DNA of 64,000 nucleotides from Rhodobacter sp. (GTDB lineage Bacteria > Pseudomonadota > Alphaproteobacteria > Rhodobacterales > Rhodobacteraceae): assembly GCA_030066215.1 (NCBI GenBank), contig JASJCA010000005.1, forward strand, positions 1 to 64,000. The letters run 5' to 3'. Under the pieces are notes generated by a model. It searched no databases, was not told where the DNA came from, and saw only the letters and a list, made by a program, of their open reading frames with translations. The translations under genes and the position numbers were made by a program. Shown piece after piece: positions 10,490-19,675 of this stretch. Numbering within the stretch: position 1 is the first letter of the stretch; every line of letters begins with the position of its first letter.

Positions 10490-10768
10490 GCTGCCAAGAC
10501 AGTGCCATTCAGAGTTTGCTGCGGTGCGTTCGACAGATTTTGAGCGATGAAAGCATCCCGCACCATGCATCGCGCAGCGTTGATACGAACGTGTTTTGGC
10601 CCTACCGATAACGTCGGAGCGCAAAGGTGACGCGACATTTGTCTCGGTTTTCTATGATGGTGGGCCGGACTACATATCCTCGTGACATGCGTATTGCAGA
10701 CTTATTGCTCCCGATGTGAAGACCGCTACGAGCGTTTTGCACAGAGATAATCCCAAACAAGGCCCGAA

Positions 10769-11467
10769 GTGACCGAACGACCCGCCGCTCCTGATCTGTT
10801 TCGAAGCCGGTCGATCGACGGGTCTTATCGGCTGTTTCTGATCCGCCACGGTCGCACCAGCTGGAACGAGGCCGGCCGACTGATGGGGCGGGAAGACATC
10901 CCGCTAAGCCCGCGGGGTGAAGGTGATGTTGCTGAGCTGGCCAATGGGCTGGCCGGCATTTCCTTCCATGCAATCTACACAAGTCCACGTGCACGGGCGC
11001 ATCAAACCGCGGCAGCGATCGCCGACCGGCAAAACGGCGTGACGCCCGTGAAGGAATCTCGCATTGACGAAACGCTGATCACGCGTTGGGTCGGTCTGAC
11101 GCGCGAGGAGTTGGCGGAGGATCCAGAATTCGTCGCCTTCCGACACAACCCACTTCACCACACCGACGGAATCGAGCCGGCGGAGGAGGTCGACAAACGA
11201 GTTGCCGCATTCCTTAGCGAGATCGAGATGCGTCACGGCGACAATGGCGTGATCGCGATGGTCAGCCATGCCGATCCGTTGCGCATCGCCTTGGCGCGTT
11301 TCCTCGGCATGCCCCTGACGCATTTCAAGCGGTTGATGGTCAAGACGGCATCGGTCTGCGTGGTGACCTGCCGAAACGGCGAGTACCAGCTCACCGGAGT
11401 GAACGTTGAGCGTCAGAACCTGGCGGAGCTTTCAGTGCGCCCAACACTGGAACCGAACGCGCTTTGA
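10769..11467 (+). CDS. histidine phosphatase family protein
   Basis: YRLFLIRHGRTSWNEAGRLMGREDIPLSPRGE (RHG motif) and VSHADPLR second His. Confidence 0.88.
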   Translation: MTERPAAPDLFRSRSIDGSYRLFLIRHGRTSWNEAGRLMGREDIPLSPRGEGDVAELANGLAGISFHAIYTSPRARAHQTAAAIADRQNGVTPVKESRIDETLITRWVGLTREELAEDPEFVAFRHNPLHHTDGIEPAEEVDKRVAAFLSEIEMRHGDNGVIAMVSHADPLRIALARFLGMPLTHFKRLMVKTASVCVVTCRNGEYQLTGVNVERQNLAELSVRPTLEPNAL

Positions 11468-11472
11468 TCGGC

Positions 11473-12669
11473 TTACGCCGGACCGACGCGTTCTTCTGGC
11501 CAGGTATAGCGAGCGATCAGATCGTCAGGCGCCGGCAAGGGATTTGTTTCCAGCGGGTCCGCCGAGAGATCGAACATCACGTATTCGGGGGATTTCCCGA
11601 TCCAGCGCATGATCTTACGCTGCGGGTCAAGCCAGATGCATTGTGAATTCACGATTTCCGGGAACTTCCCGGTGTTTTCCTGGATTTCGCGCGGGTGCAT
11701 CGTTTCGGCGTAGAGCACGCGTTCCGGCGGTTCGGCGCCGGTACGAATTGTCCCGCTTAGATCGACGCCGTCGGGCTGGCCGCGGAAATCCGCTCCAAGC
11801 ATCCCAGCGATGGTCGGCGCGACATCGATCAGGCCGACTTGTGTCTCTATCGATCGCTCGGCGATCGACGCGTGCGAGAACATCAACGGCACATGCTGGG
11901 TCTGCTGATACAGGCAGCAACCGTGCCCCTCTTCCTCGGGATGTAGGTTTTCGGCGCCTGACTTGTCGTTGGGATACCAGCCGGCAAGGTCCTCGCCATG
12001 ATCACCCAGGATCACGATCAGCGTGTCGTCGAACGCGTCATGGTCCTTCAGACACTGCACGATCCGACCTAGGTGTTTGTCGGCGAACAGCAATTCGCCT
12101 TCGTAGGGATTGGCCTGCCGGTCGGAGGTTTCGGGGGGCTCGTAGGGCCAATGGGCGTCGAAGAAATGCAGGAACATGAACCAGCGGTCCTTGTCCTTCA
12201 GGCCCGGGATCAAGTCGATCGCGCGCTCGGACACCTGATTGGCCCGCTTCAGCGCCAGGCCGCGCAGCTTGACATCAGGCACCGACAGCGGGTCGCTGCC
12301 GTCAGGCAGCGGCGGAAGCCAGTCGTCGTAATGCTGAAAGCCGCGGCAGTGCCCGTACCACTTCATCAAGCCCGGGCACGACACCAGAGCCGCCGTGAAA
12401 AAGCCCTGCTCCGACAGCGCCTCGGCCAGCGTGGGGACGGTCTCTGGCAAGGGCTCGCGGAATAACCGGCGCAGGCCGTGGTTATAGGGCTGCAACCCGG
12501 TGAAGATGGTGGCGTGGCTGACGGGCGTCATCGGCGAAGACGATATCGCGCGGCGGAATTGACAGCCATGCGATGCCAATTCCGAGAACGTGGTGTTCTG
12601 GAAGTCCCACACGACATCGGCCCGCGCACAGTCGTAGGTCACCAATATTACATTGCGAATGTCCGACAC
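11473..12669 (-). CDS. sulfatase-like (alkaline phosphatase superfamily) hydrolase
   Basis: DIRNVILVTYDCARAD, TPVSHATIFTGLQPYNHG, LIVILGDHGEDL; GTG start proposed at 12669 (ORF track start 12795). Confidence 0.82.
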   Translation of the reverse strand: MSDIRNVILVTYDCARADVVWDFQNTTFSELASHGCQFRRAISSSPMTPVSHATIFTGLQPYNHGLRRLFREPLPETVPTLAEALSEQGFFTAALVSCPGLMKWYGHCRGFQHYDDWLPPLPDGSDPLSVPDVKLRGLALKRANQVSERAIDLIPGLKDKDRWFMFLHFFDAHWPYEPPETSDRQANPYEGELLFADKHLGRIVQCLKDHDAFDDTLIVILGDHGEDLAGWYPNDKSGAENLHPEEEGHGCCLYQQTQHVPLMFSHASIAERSIETQVGLIDVAPTIAGMLGADFRGQPDGVDLSGTIRTGAEPPERVLYAETMHPREIQENTGKFPEIVNSQCIWLDPQRKIMRWIGKSPEYVMFDLSADPLETNPLPAPDDLIARYTWPEERVGPA

Positions 12670-13092
12670 GATCCAATCCCCGATGCAGCTCAGCTTTGTG
12701 CCCAGGCAGGCCCTGTAAGTCGAAAAACGGCCCGCCGCGAACGCCAACCATTCTAGGTTGTACGGCTGAACGCGCAACCCTGCCGCATGACACACCAGCC
12801 ACTCCGCAGGCGCACGTGTCGCCGTCCGACGATCACTGCTGGATTGCCGGCGGACTGGGGTGGCGGTGTGGGCGCTGCTCGACGGCCTGCGCGAAGGCGA
12901 ATTGGCTCAGCCGATTCAACCTAGCCGCGCGTTTTTGTGTATGTGCAAATTGCCTAGAATCGCTTACCGTCACCTGGTCAGGTCCGCCTTTGCATCTTCG
13001 TGCAGCCACACGCCACGTCTTAAACGTACGGCTCGGACTCACGGTCGCTGGCGGGTTTGTGCATGAGTTAAAAGCAAAAAGTTGGATCGAAC

Positions 13093-14121
13093 ATGCCTCA
13101 TCGTATTCTTTTCTTCGCCGCGCTGTTCTTCGTCGCAACCCAATCGCAGGCCGACAGCATCCGGTTGGGCTGGCAGTTGCCGTGGGCGACGCAGGGCCAG
13201 CTTGTGATGGCCCTGAAGCATTCCAATATTCCGGAACTGGCGGGGATTGAGATCGACTACACCGACTTCGCCTATGGAGGACCGCTGAACCAGGCCGCTC
13301 TGGCCGGCGACGTCGACATTCTTCTGACAGCGGATCAGCCGGCAGCGGTTTTGATCGCGCGCGGCAGCCGGCACAAGATCGTCTCGCGAATGATGTACAA
13401 CCGCACGTGTATCTACGTGCCCACGAATTCGAACGTCGAGAAATTGGCGGATTTGGCCGATGCGAGTATCGGCGGACCCGTCGGTGCCGCGGCCGAACGC
13501 ATTGCCATGGCCGATTTGCGCGCCAGCGGTGTCGATATCGATAGGCTGTCGCACTCCAAGCTGGACATGTCGCAACAGGCAGTCATCGTGCGCCGGGATC
13601 CCGCGGCCGAGACCTGGGCGACGATCGACGCGCTCTACGGTTTCGATCCGTTGCCGGCCGCATTCGAAGAGAACGGGTTGGTCAAGATGATTTCGTGCGG
13701 CAAGGTCTTGTCGCTGGTTCTTGCCTCGGACGACATGATCGAAAACCGCCAGGACGAGTTGGTTGAATTCCTACGCGCCTTCCACGCCGCTTGGGCGGTC
13801 TTTGCCAGCGAGCCCGAGGTGCTGAACAAGCGCTACCTGGCGGATTCGGGGCTGGAACTATCAGAAGCGGCGCTCGAAATCGCCGCCGCCGTCGAGCCGA
13901 ACCGGTTCGCCGCAGGCCTCGAAGATATCCGGCTGACATTCACCGACGACGACGCGGCGATCTTCGAAACGGCGGTCGATTTTCTGATGGAGCGCGACAT
14001 CATCGACAAAAAGCTTGATCTGACCGGTGCCGATGTCACCGCTCTCGGCCCCCTTGACGCGGCGCTTTCGGATCCGGGTCGGATTGCCGCCATCGTCGAA
14101 GCGGTCGAGATTTCGCCGTGA
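13093..14121 (+). CDS. ABC transporter substrate-binding protein, NMT1/SsuA type
   Basis: Signal peptide MPHRILFFAALFFVATQSQA; periplasmic binding fold; followed directly by permease and ATPase genes. Confidence 0.8.
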   Translation: MPHRILFFAALFFVATQSQADSIRLGWQLPWATQGQLVMALKHSNIPELAGIEIDYTDFAYGGPLNQAALAGDVDILLTADQPAAVLIARGSRHKIVSRMMYNRTCIYVPTNSNVEKLADLADASIGGPVGAAAERIAMADLRASGVDIDRLSHSKLDMSQQAVIVRRDPAAETWATIDALYGFDPLPAAFEENGLVKMISCGKVLSLVLASDDMIENRQDELVEFLRAFHAAWAVFASEPEVLNKRYLADSGLELSEAALEIAAAVEPNRFAAGLEDIRLTFTDDDAAIFETAVDFLMERDIIDKKLDLTGADVTALGPLDAALSDPGRIAAIVEAVEISP

Positions 14122-14122
14122 T

Positions 14123-14881
14123 ATGAACGGGCGTCTCGGCGGTTTTGGCTGGCAGGCCCTAGGCATCTTCGCCCTGCTGCTGCTTTGGGTGTTTCTGCCG
14201 GGCGACGGCGATCTGATTCCAAACCTCGGCGATATCGCCCGCAAGGCTGGCGCACTCATTGAAAGCGGAGATTTGGGGCGGCATCTGCTGCAAAGCGTCA
14301 GCAGGGTGTTGGCCGGCATTCTGATTGCCGTGGTGCTGGCCTTGGTGTTTTGCCTGATCGGCTTTCACCCTGCATTTCGCGGCATTCTGCAGGGCCCGAT
14401 CGAGATCATGCGGCCGGTGCCTCCGATCGCCTGGATCCCCGTCGTGATCCTGCTGTTCGGTCCCGGCGGCAACGCCGCGATCGCCATCGTCACACTGGCT
14501 GCGCTGTTCCCGATCGTCACCTCGGTCTTCGCCGCCTGGGACGGCATCGACGAAACCTATGTGCTGATGGCCAAAACGCTTGGCGTCGAGCGCTGGAAGC
14601 TGTTTCAAAGGGTCTATGTACCCCTGCTGCTGGAAGGCTTCCTGATCGGCTTTCGCATGGCATTCGGCCTGGCCTGGTTTTCGGTTGTGGCCTCGGAAAT
14701 GGTCGGCAGCAGCGGCGGGCTGGGCTACGGCATTCAGGTATCGAGCCTCAACCTCGAAATGGAACGCTTCTTCGTCTACCTGTTGACCATCGCACTATGC
14801 GGATTTGCCATGAACTGGCTTGTTATCGCCGTTTTTCAGTACGCCTGCCCATGGCAAAAGTCGGGCCAGGCGCATGTCTGA
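14123..14881 (+). CDS. ABC transporter permease (SsuC-like)
   Basis: Multiple TM segments; RPVPPIAWIPVVILLFGPGG and EETYVLMAKTLGVERWKLFQRVYVPL-like EAA loop. Confidence 0.85.
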   Translation: MNGRLGGFGWQALGIFALLLLWVFLPGDGDLIPNLGDIARKAGALIESGDLGRHLLQSVSRVLAGILIAVVLALVFCLIGFHPAFRGILQGPIEIMRPVPPIAWIPVVILLFGPGGNAAIAIVTLAALFPIVTSVFAAWDGIDETYVLMAKTLGVERWKLFQRVYVPLLLEGFLIGFRMAFGLAWFSVVASEMVGSSGGLGYGIQVSSLNLEMERFFVYLLTIALCGFAMNWLVIAVFQYACPWQKSGQAHV

Positions 14882-15578
14882 GCCGCTGGTGCTGTTTCGC
14901 GGTGCCGCGTTTTCGTGGGCGGACCGGGTGATCTTGCAGGATTTCGAGTTGTCGGTGCCAGCCGCGGGCCTGACTTGGATGATCGGAAAAAGCGGGGTCG
15001 GCAAGAGCACGCTGCTGAAGCTGATGGCCGGGCATCTGAAACTGCGCCAGGGCAGGTGTGTCGTCAACGGCACGCTGATCGAGGCACCCACCCCGAAAGT
15101 CGGCTACGTGCCGCAGGATTGCCGCCTATTTCATTGGCTGCGGTTGACGGAGAACGTGCGCTATTCGGTGGAGTTGAACCCGTATACCGGGCCCGAGGAC
15201 AAGGCCTGGTTCGACGGGCTGATCGAACGGTTCGGGCTCGCCGATGCCGGGCACTTATGGCCGCACCAGTTGTCGGGCGGGATGGCGCAGCGTGCAGCGA
15301 TCCTGCGGGCGCTGTATCTCGCGCCGCCGGTTATCATTCTGGATGAGCCATTCAGTGCCATCGACGGAGAAAACACTCGGCGTTGCCTGGCAGTGCTTCG
15401 CGAATACGCCGCGCGGGGCTACGGGCGCGTTTTGATCTCGACCCACGAAATCGGCTTGATATCGGGGCGGAACGATCCGGTGGTCTCGTTACAGCAAGTT
15501 GCCGGCAGCAGCCGGCTTGGCGCCCAATACGACGAGGCGTTCACGGAAACTCAGATCGCTCGCCTTCGCGCGGTGTGA
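14874..15578 (+). CDS. ABC transporter ATP-binding protein
   Basis: GKSGVGKSTLLKLMAG Walker A, LSGGMAQRAAILRAL signature, VIILDEPFSAID Walker B. Confidence 0.92.
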   Translation: MSEPLVLFRGAAFSWADRVILQDFELSVPAAGLTWMIGKSGVGKSTLLKLMAGHLKLRQGRCVVNGTLIEAPTPKVGYVPQDCRLFHWLRLTENVRYSVELNPYTGPEDKAWFDGLIERFGLADAGHLWPHQLSGGMAQRAAILRALYLAPPVIILDEPFSAIDGENTRRCLAVLREYAARGYGRVLISTHEIGLISGRNDPVVSLQQVAGSSRLGAQYDEAFTETQIARLRAV

Positions 15579-15669
15579 GGGTCGCGATACGGCGCCATGG
15601 CCTCCGCGCCCATTGCACTGAGAAATCGAAGTAGGTACTGGTCGCCCTGTGCGCGCCCGGAGGAGACGA

Positions 15670-16668
15670 CTACTGAGCGGCCTGACCCTCAGCGCCGGGC
15701 GCCACGATGTCCTCGCCCAGCTTCGCGGCAAGTCCGTCCAGCCGCCGCCCGGATTTGAGGTACTCGGCGAGAACCATCGCATGAACCTCCATCGAGTCGC
15801 GGGTTTGCGACACCTTGTAGGGCACATGTTCGGCGTGGAATGTCAGGCTGCCATCGCGGGCGACCACAAGATAGTCGCTTTTCGAATTCAGCACGACGAC
15901 GATCAGTTCCAGCTGCGGCAAAAGCGACGTTAGATCGCCAGCCGTAACCAGACGGTCCGGAGCGTCCCACCCCGCCGCCGCTCGATCCCAGCCGAGATGG
16001 TCGAATAATGTGTAGTTGGTGATCATGATCGAGTTCGCGTCGGCGATCCAATCCAGGTAGTCGCGCGAGGGAACGCTTTGCCAAATCTCGTGCGGCACCA
16101 CGTCGACCACAACCAGCGCCCCCGCCGCGCGGGCGCGCCGCATCAGGGCCTGCACGGCCCGGCGCTGCGCGTCCTTGACCAGGAAATAGCCCGATACGAA
16201 AAGGACATCCGTTTCGTCGAGCACCGAGAGATCGAGCATCTCGACCGTCTCGGCCCCAAGCATCGCATTGGCGCCGGAGTTCGCCACGATGAACCTGTGA
16301 CGGGGCTCCGGAAACACCATGGCCACCTGGCCGGTTGACTCCTCGACGAAGGCAAGGCGGCTTTCGATCCCGTCTCGCGCCATTGTATCGAGAGTGATTT
16401 GCCCCGCAAAATCGGCGGTCGTCGGATCGGTCGCGCTGTGACCGATGGCGCCGATCAGCACAGATCGGTCGAAGCCGCTTTGCCGGGCGTAACGGGCGAA
16501 CATATAGCCCAATCCGGCAACGGCGGTGCGGATCGGACTGAAGTAGCACCGATTGACCAGAGGCGAACCAGGCGTACGCTCTGGCGAAATGTCGATCAGG
16601 TAGTCCAGCATGACGTCGCCAACGGCGGTCGATGTCAAAGGTTTCGGGCGAGGTGCTGGTGTCGTCAT
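15670..16668 (-). CDS. PfkB-fold carbohydrate kinase-like protein
   Basis: VGDVMLDYLIDI and DVLFVSGYFL features; canonical GAGD motif not found (see findings). Confidence 0.65.
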   Translation of the reverse strand: MTTPAPRPKPLTSTAVGDVMLDYLIDISPERTPGSPLVNRCYFSPIRTAVAGLGYMFARYARQSGFDRSVLIGAIGHSATDPTTADFAGQITLDTMARDGIESRLAFVEESTGQVAMVFPEPRHRFIVANSGANAMLGAETVEMLDLSVLDETDVLFVSGYFLVKDAQRRAVQALMRRARAAGALVVVDVVPHEIWQSVPSRDYLDWIADANSIMITNYTLFDHLGWDRAAAGWDAPDRLVTAGDLTSLLPQLELIVVVLNSKSDYLVVARDGSLTFHAEHVPYKVSQTRDSMEVHAMVLAEYLKSGRRLDGLAAKLGEDIVAPGAEGQAAQ

Positions 16669-16793
16669 GAAAACCGCCGTCGGCTATTGAAATTCGCTCA
16701 ACTTAGCTTCGGTCACGCGGTCGAGGATTTCAATCCCTGCGGGTGGTTCCGAAACAGCGTCGGCGCAGTTCGCTCAACGCAGCTTTCCGGTTT

Positions 16794-17567
16794 CTACGCA
16801 GGCGAGCCGCCGCGCCTGCGCAGCAATGCGAGATCGCCGTCCGTGGCTGTGGCGTCGCTGACCCTGGCCCAGTCTTCGGGGTGCTTGATCGCCCTCCATG
16901 CGTCAAGTCGGACCGCATGGCACACGAGTCCGGCGCCGACCAAATCGGTCAGTACCGGCTCATAGGCCGCCCCGGTCTCGAGCCGCCCAAGCACTGCCTG
17001 GACAATCGAGGCGTTGCCGAACCAATGCAGAAAGACATTGATCAATGCGCCCGGCGGGCAGCCGCCAGGAGGTTTCTCGGATATCCCGGCGACGTGTCCG
17101 GCCGCGTTCAGGGTGACCAGCCCCCCTGGAAAGGCGCGGTTGCTTATGGCGACGGAGATCGCCATTTCGTCCGGCCCCACCGTAGCCTGTAGCCGGGCAT
17201 AGGTGTCATCCGGGACCAGGTCGTTCACGCAGGACACGCATGCGCTGTCGCCTGGACCAACCTGCCGCAGTCCCGTCGCGATACCGGATTCGACGGTGCG
17301 GCCGGCCTGTTGCACGACACGGAGCGCCGGGTGCTGGCGCACCGCGGGGTCCGCCTCGATTGAGGCCCGGTTTTGGGCGTTCGCCACAACGGCCACGCGG
17401 CTGGCGATCGGACTGATTTGCCGGATATGGCGTTCGAGCAAGGTTTCCCCGTCGAGTACCAATCGGGTTTTGTCCCGCCCGAACCGTTTGCTTTGCCCGG
17501 CCGCAAGCAAAATCGAAACAACCTCAGCCACGGCCCACACTGCGCTTTGTGGCTGCGCGTGAAGCAC
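16794..17567 (-). CDS. MobA-like NTP transferase / nucleotidyltransferase family protein
   Basis: VSILLAAGQSKRFGRDKTRLVLDGETLLERH motif; true start probably internal (near VVSILLAAG). Confidence 0.8.
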   Translation of the reverse strand: MLHAQPQSAVWAVAEVVSILLAAGQSKRFGRDKTRLVLDGETLLERHIRQISPIASRVAVVANAQNRASIEADPAVRQHPALRVVQQAGRTVESGIATGLRQVGPGDSACVSCVNDLVPDDTYARLQATVGPDEMAISVAISNRAFPGGLVTLNAAGHVAGISEKPPGGCPPGALINVFLHWFGNASIVQAVLGRLETGAAYEPVLTDLVGAGLVCHAVRLDAWRAIKHPEDWARVSDATATDGDLALLRRRGGSPA

Positions 17568-17837
17568 GCTGTGGGTCCGCCGGCGCGGTCAAGGTCCAAT
17601 ATGTCCGGCAAGGCCGGCGTTTGGGTTGGATCCCGCCGTCTGGTCGGTGCATTTGCCGCCTCCTTCGCCTCGCCGTTGTCGCTCTCGACGACATCGACCG
17701 CCAAGACCTAACCGATTGGGCGTGATCCTTGCCAGCGCGTGAAAGAACTGGGCGCTCCGGGGTTCGTGGCCTTGCGTTTCGGCGACGGCCGGCAACGATG
17801 GTGATTGAGTCGGCCCCGTCGGTTTGATCACGATGGT

Positions 17838-19007
17838 CTATTCGAACCTCTCCTTGATCCGTTCAACTGCATCGAGCGACAGCGCAATGGACTGCTCGAT
17901 ATTCGGCGATGGAATTGAGTGACGGCCCAGAAACAATATGCCCTCCTCCGCTCGTGCGAGCTTTTGATATCTGCGCAGCCTATCGATGTTCGCTCGGGTT
18001 TTGGCGAGAAACCGGTAGGGATAGGCCACCCCATTCCTGAGGGTTTCCGGAACAGTCGTGGTCCCGCTAAGCTCGTACCCCACCAGGGTCATGTGGGACG
18101 CAGGCGCATTGTGGTTGTAAGGCAAGTGCATCGGCGCGTGGGTTCGAAAATACGGAACATCGATATCCGGATGTGCCAGAACCGCGACTTTCTGCGCCTC
18201 GCTGGTCTTGACCGGCGCCCAAATGACGACGTTGTCCCGGAAATCCAACGGACCCTCGGAGAAATCGAAAAACGCGTCGATTTCACCAGTATACACCACC
18301 GCCTTGCGGCAAATACCGATGGCAGAACGGATGGCATCGCGAGCCACCCCCATCCTGACGGTGATGTTTTCAGCCCCTAACAGCCGATCAAACAGGCCGT
18401 GAAATCCATGCACGGGCAAAGCCTGCCAATCTGCGAACGGGGCAAATCGATCCTCGGCGTCGAACCGAACCGGAAATCGGGACTTGAAGAGCTCGTCCGA
18501 CAATTTCGACGGGTCTTCACCGAGCTGTTTGGTGGCGAATCCCCTAACGAAGGTCTCGTAAAGTCGGGTGCCCATCGACGAGATGGCTGCGTCCTGCATC
18601 GAGCCGTTTCGGGCCTCATGTTCGGCGGCCTCGATCTGCAGCTGCGCCCTCGCGGCCCGAGAGTCGAAGTTGGCTTCGTACACCCTGTTGATGGTTTCGA
18701 GGTTGATCGGAATGGCATAGGTTTCGGTGCCGACCATCGCGCGCAGCCGATGCTCGAATTTCCGGAACGGTGCAATGCTCTCAAGGTAATCCGCGACAGT
18801 GGAATTCGCGGTGTAGATCACCCGCGTTCCATAAATCGGGACGATCAAGCCATGATCTTCGTCCCATTGCGTCCGGCAAAGCCCGCCGACGTGACTGGCC
18901 TGGTCCAGGACCAACACGGAATGGACGCCAGACTTGGCCAATCGCTCCGCCGCGACCGCCCCGCTGATGCCGCTTCCGATTACAACGAAGTCGTACTGTT
19001 CTGCCAT
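17838..19007 (-). CDS. FAD-dependent UDP-galactopyranose mutase-like protein
   Basis: DFVVIGSGISGAVAAERLAKSG FAD motif; YAIPINLETINRVY; FADWQALPVHGFHGLFDRLL resembles the UGM YQALPxxGY region. Confidence 0.7.
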   Translation of the reverse strand: MAEQYDFVVIGSGISGAVAAERLAKSGVHSVLVLDQASHVGGLCRTQWDEDHGLIVPIYGTRVIYTANSTVADYLESIAPFRKFEHRLRAMVGTETYAIPINLETINRVYEANFDSRAARAQLQIEAAEHEARNGSMQDAAISSMGTRLYETFVRGFATKQLGEDPSKLSDELFKSRFPVRFDAEDRFAPFADWQALPVHGFHGLFDRLLGAENITVRMGVARDAIRSAIGICRKAVVYTGEIDAFFDFSEGPLDFRDNVVIWAPVKTSEAQKVAVLAHPDIDVPYFRTHAPMHLPYNHNAPASHMTLVGYELSGTTTVPETLRNGVAYPYRFLAKTRANIDRLRRYQKLARAEEGILFLGRHSIPSPNIEQSIALSLDAVERIKERFE

Positions 19008-19358
19008 TGCGGCGTTGCCTAAAATGTGTCCCCCACGCTGGCCGGTCGTCAGATTGGGTCCGAGGAAACCGGCTGGAGTTGCGTCGGAGAAAGGAAATTC
19101 AGTGCCCCGGACGTCGATAAGGTGCCAAGTTATGCTGTTTGAGTGCGCAGGGTGTGTTCCGACTTCATCATCCTAAAGTAGTGCAGAAACGCTATAGCCG
19201 ACGGGACCGCCGCTGCATTGACCGTATCGGACTTCCGGTGGTGCGGCAAACATCGCAAGTCGCCGCAGTCGGGCCGCTGACCACACGGTTTGCGGGCCGA
19301 TGGGGCGTCGTCAAGGATCGGCGCGGCGCGGTTAAATGTCTATGTCCCACCAAGCACA

Positions 19359-19440
19359 GCCGGCGCAGGCTCGATTGCATATCGTCCGGGCACGTGTCGC
19401 GTCATGGCGGGTACGGGCCGGCCCACCCGCCTGCGCCGGC
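19359..19440. repeat. 11-bp inverted repeat with 60-nt spacer upstream of the exporter operon
   Basis: GCCGGCGCAGG (19359-19369) and CCTGCGCCGGC (19430-19440). Confidence 0.55.
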
Positions 19441-19675
19441 ACGCCATTACCTGGCCCTCACAGGCAACGCCGACGGTGATCTATTCCCCGTATCCCAAGG
19501 ACTCTGCTCCCTTTTTTCATTATTCAAACCCGCGACTTTCTGGTACCGTGCAGCGGAGTTGTTCGCTGCGCTATTTGGTTTCTCGCGATTTGACTGAATA
19601 TGTTTCAGCGACGGGCCCGACTGAATCAGATTGTGCGGATTCGGGTCAGAAGTTTTCGAAGGAGGTGTCGCAACA

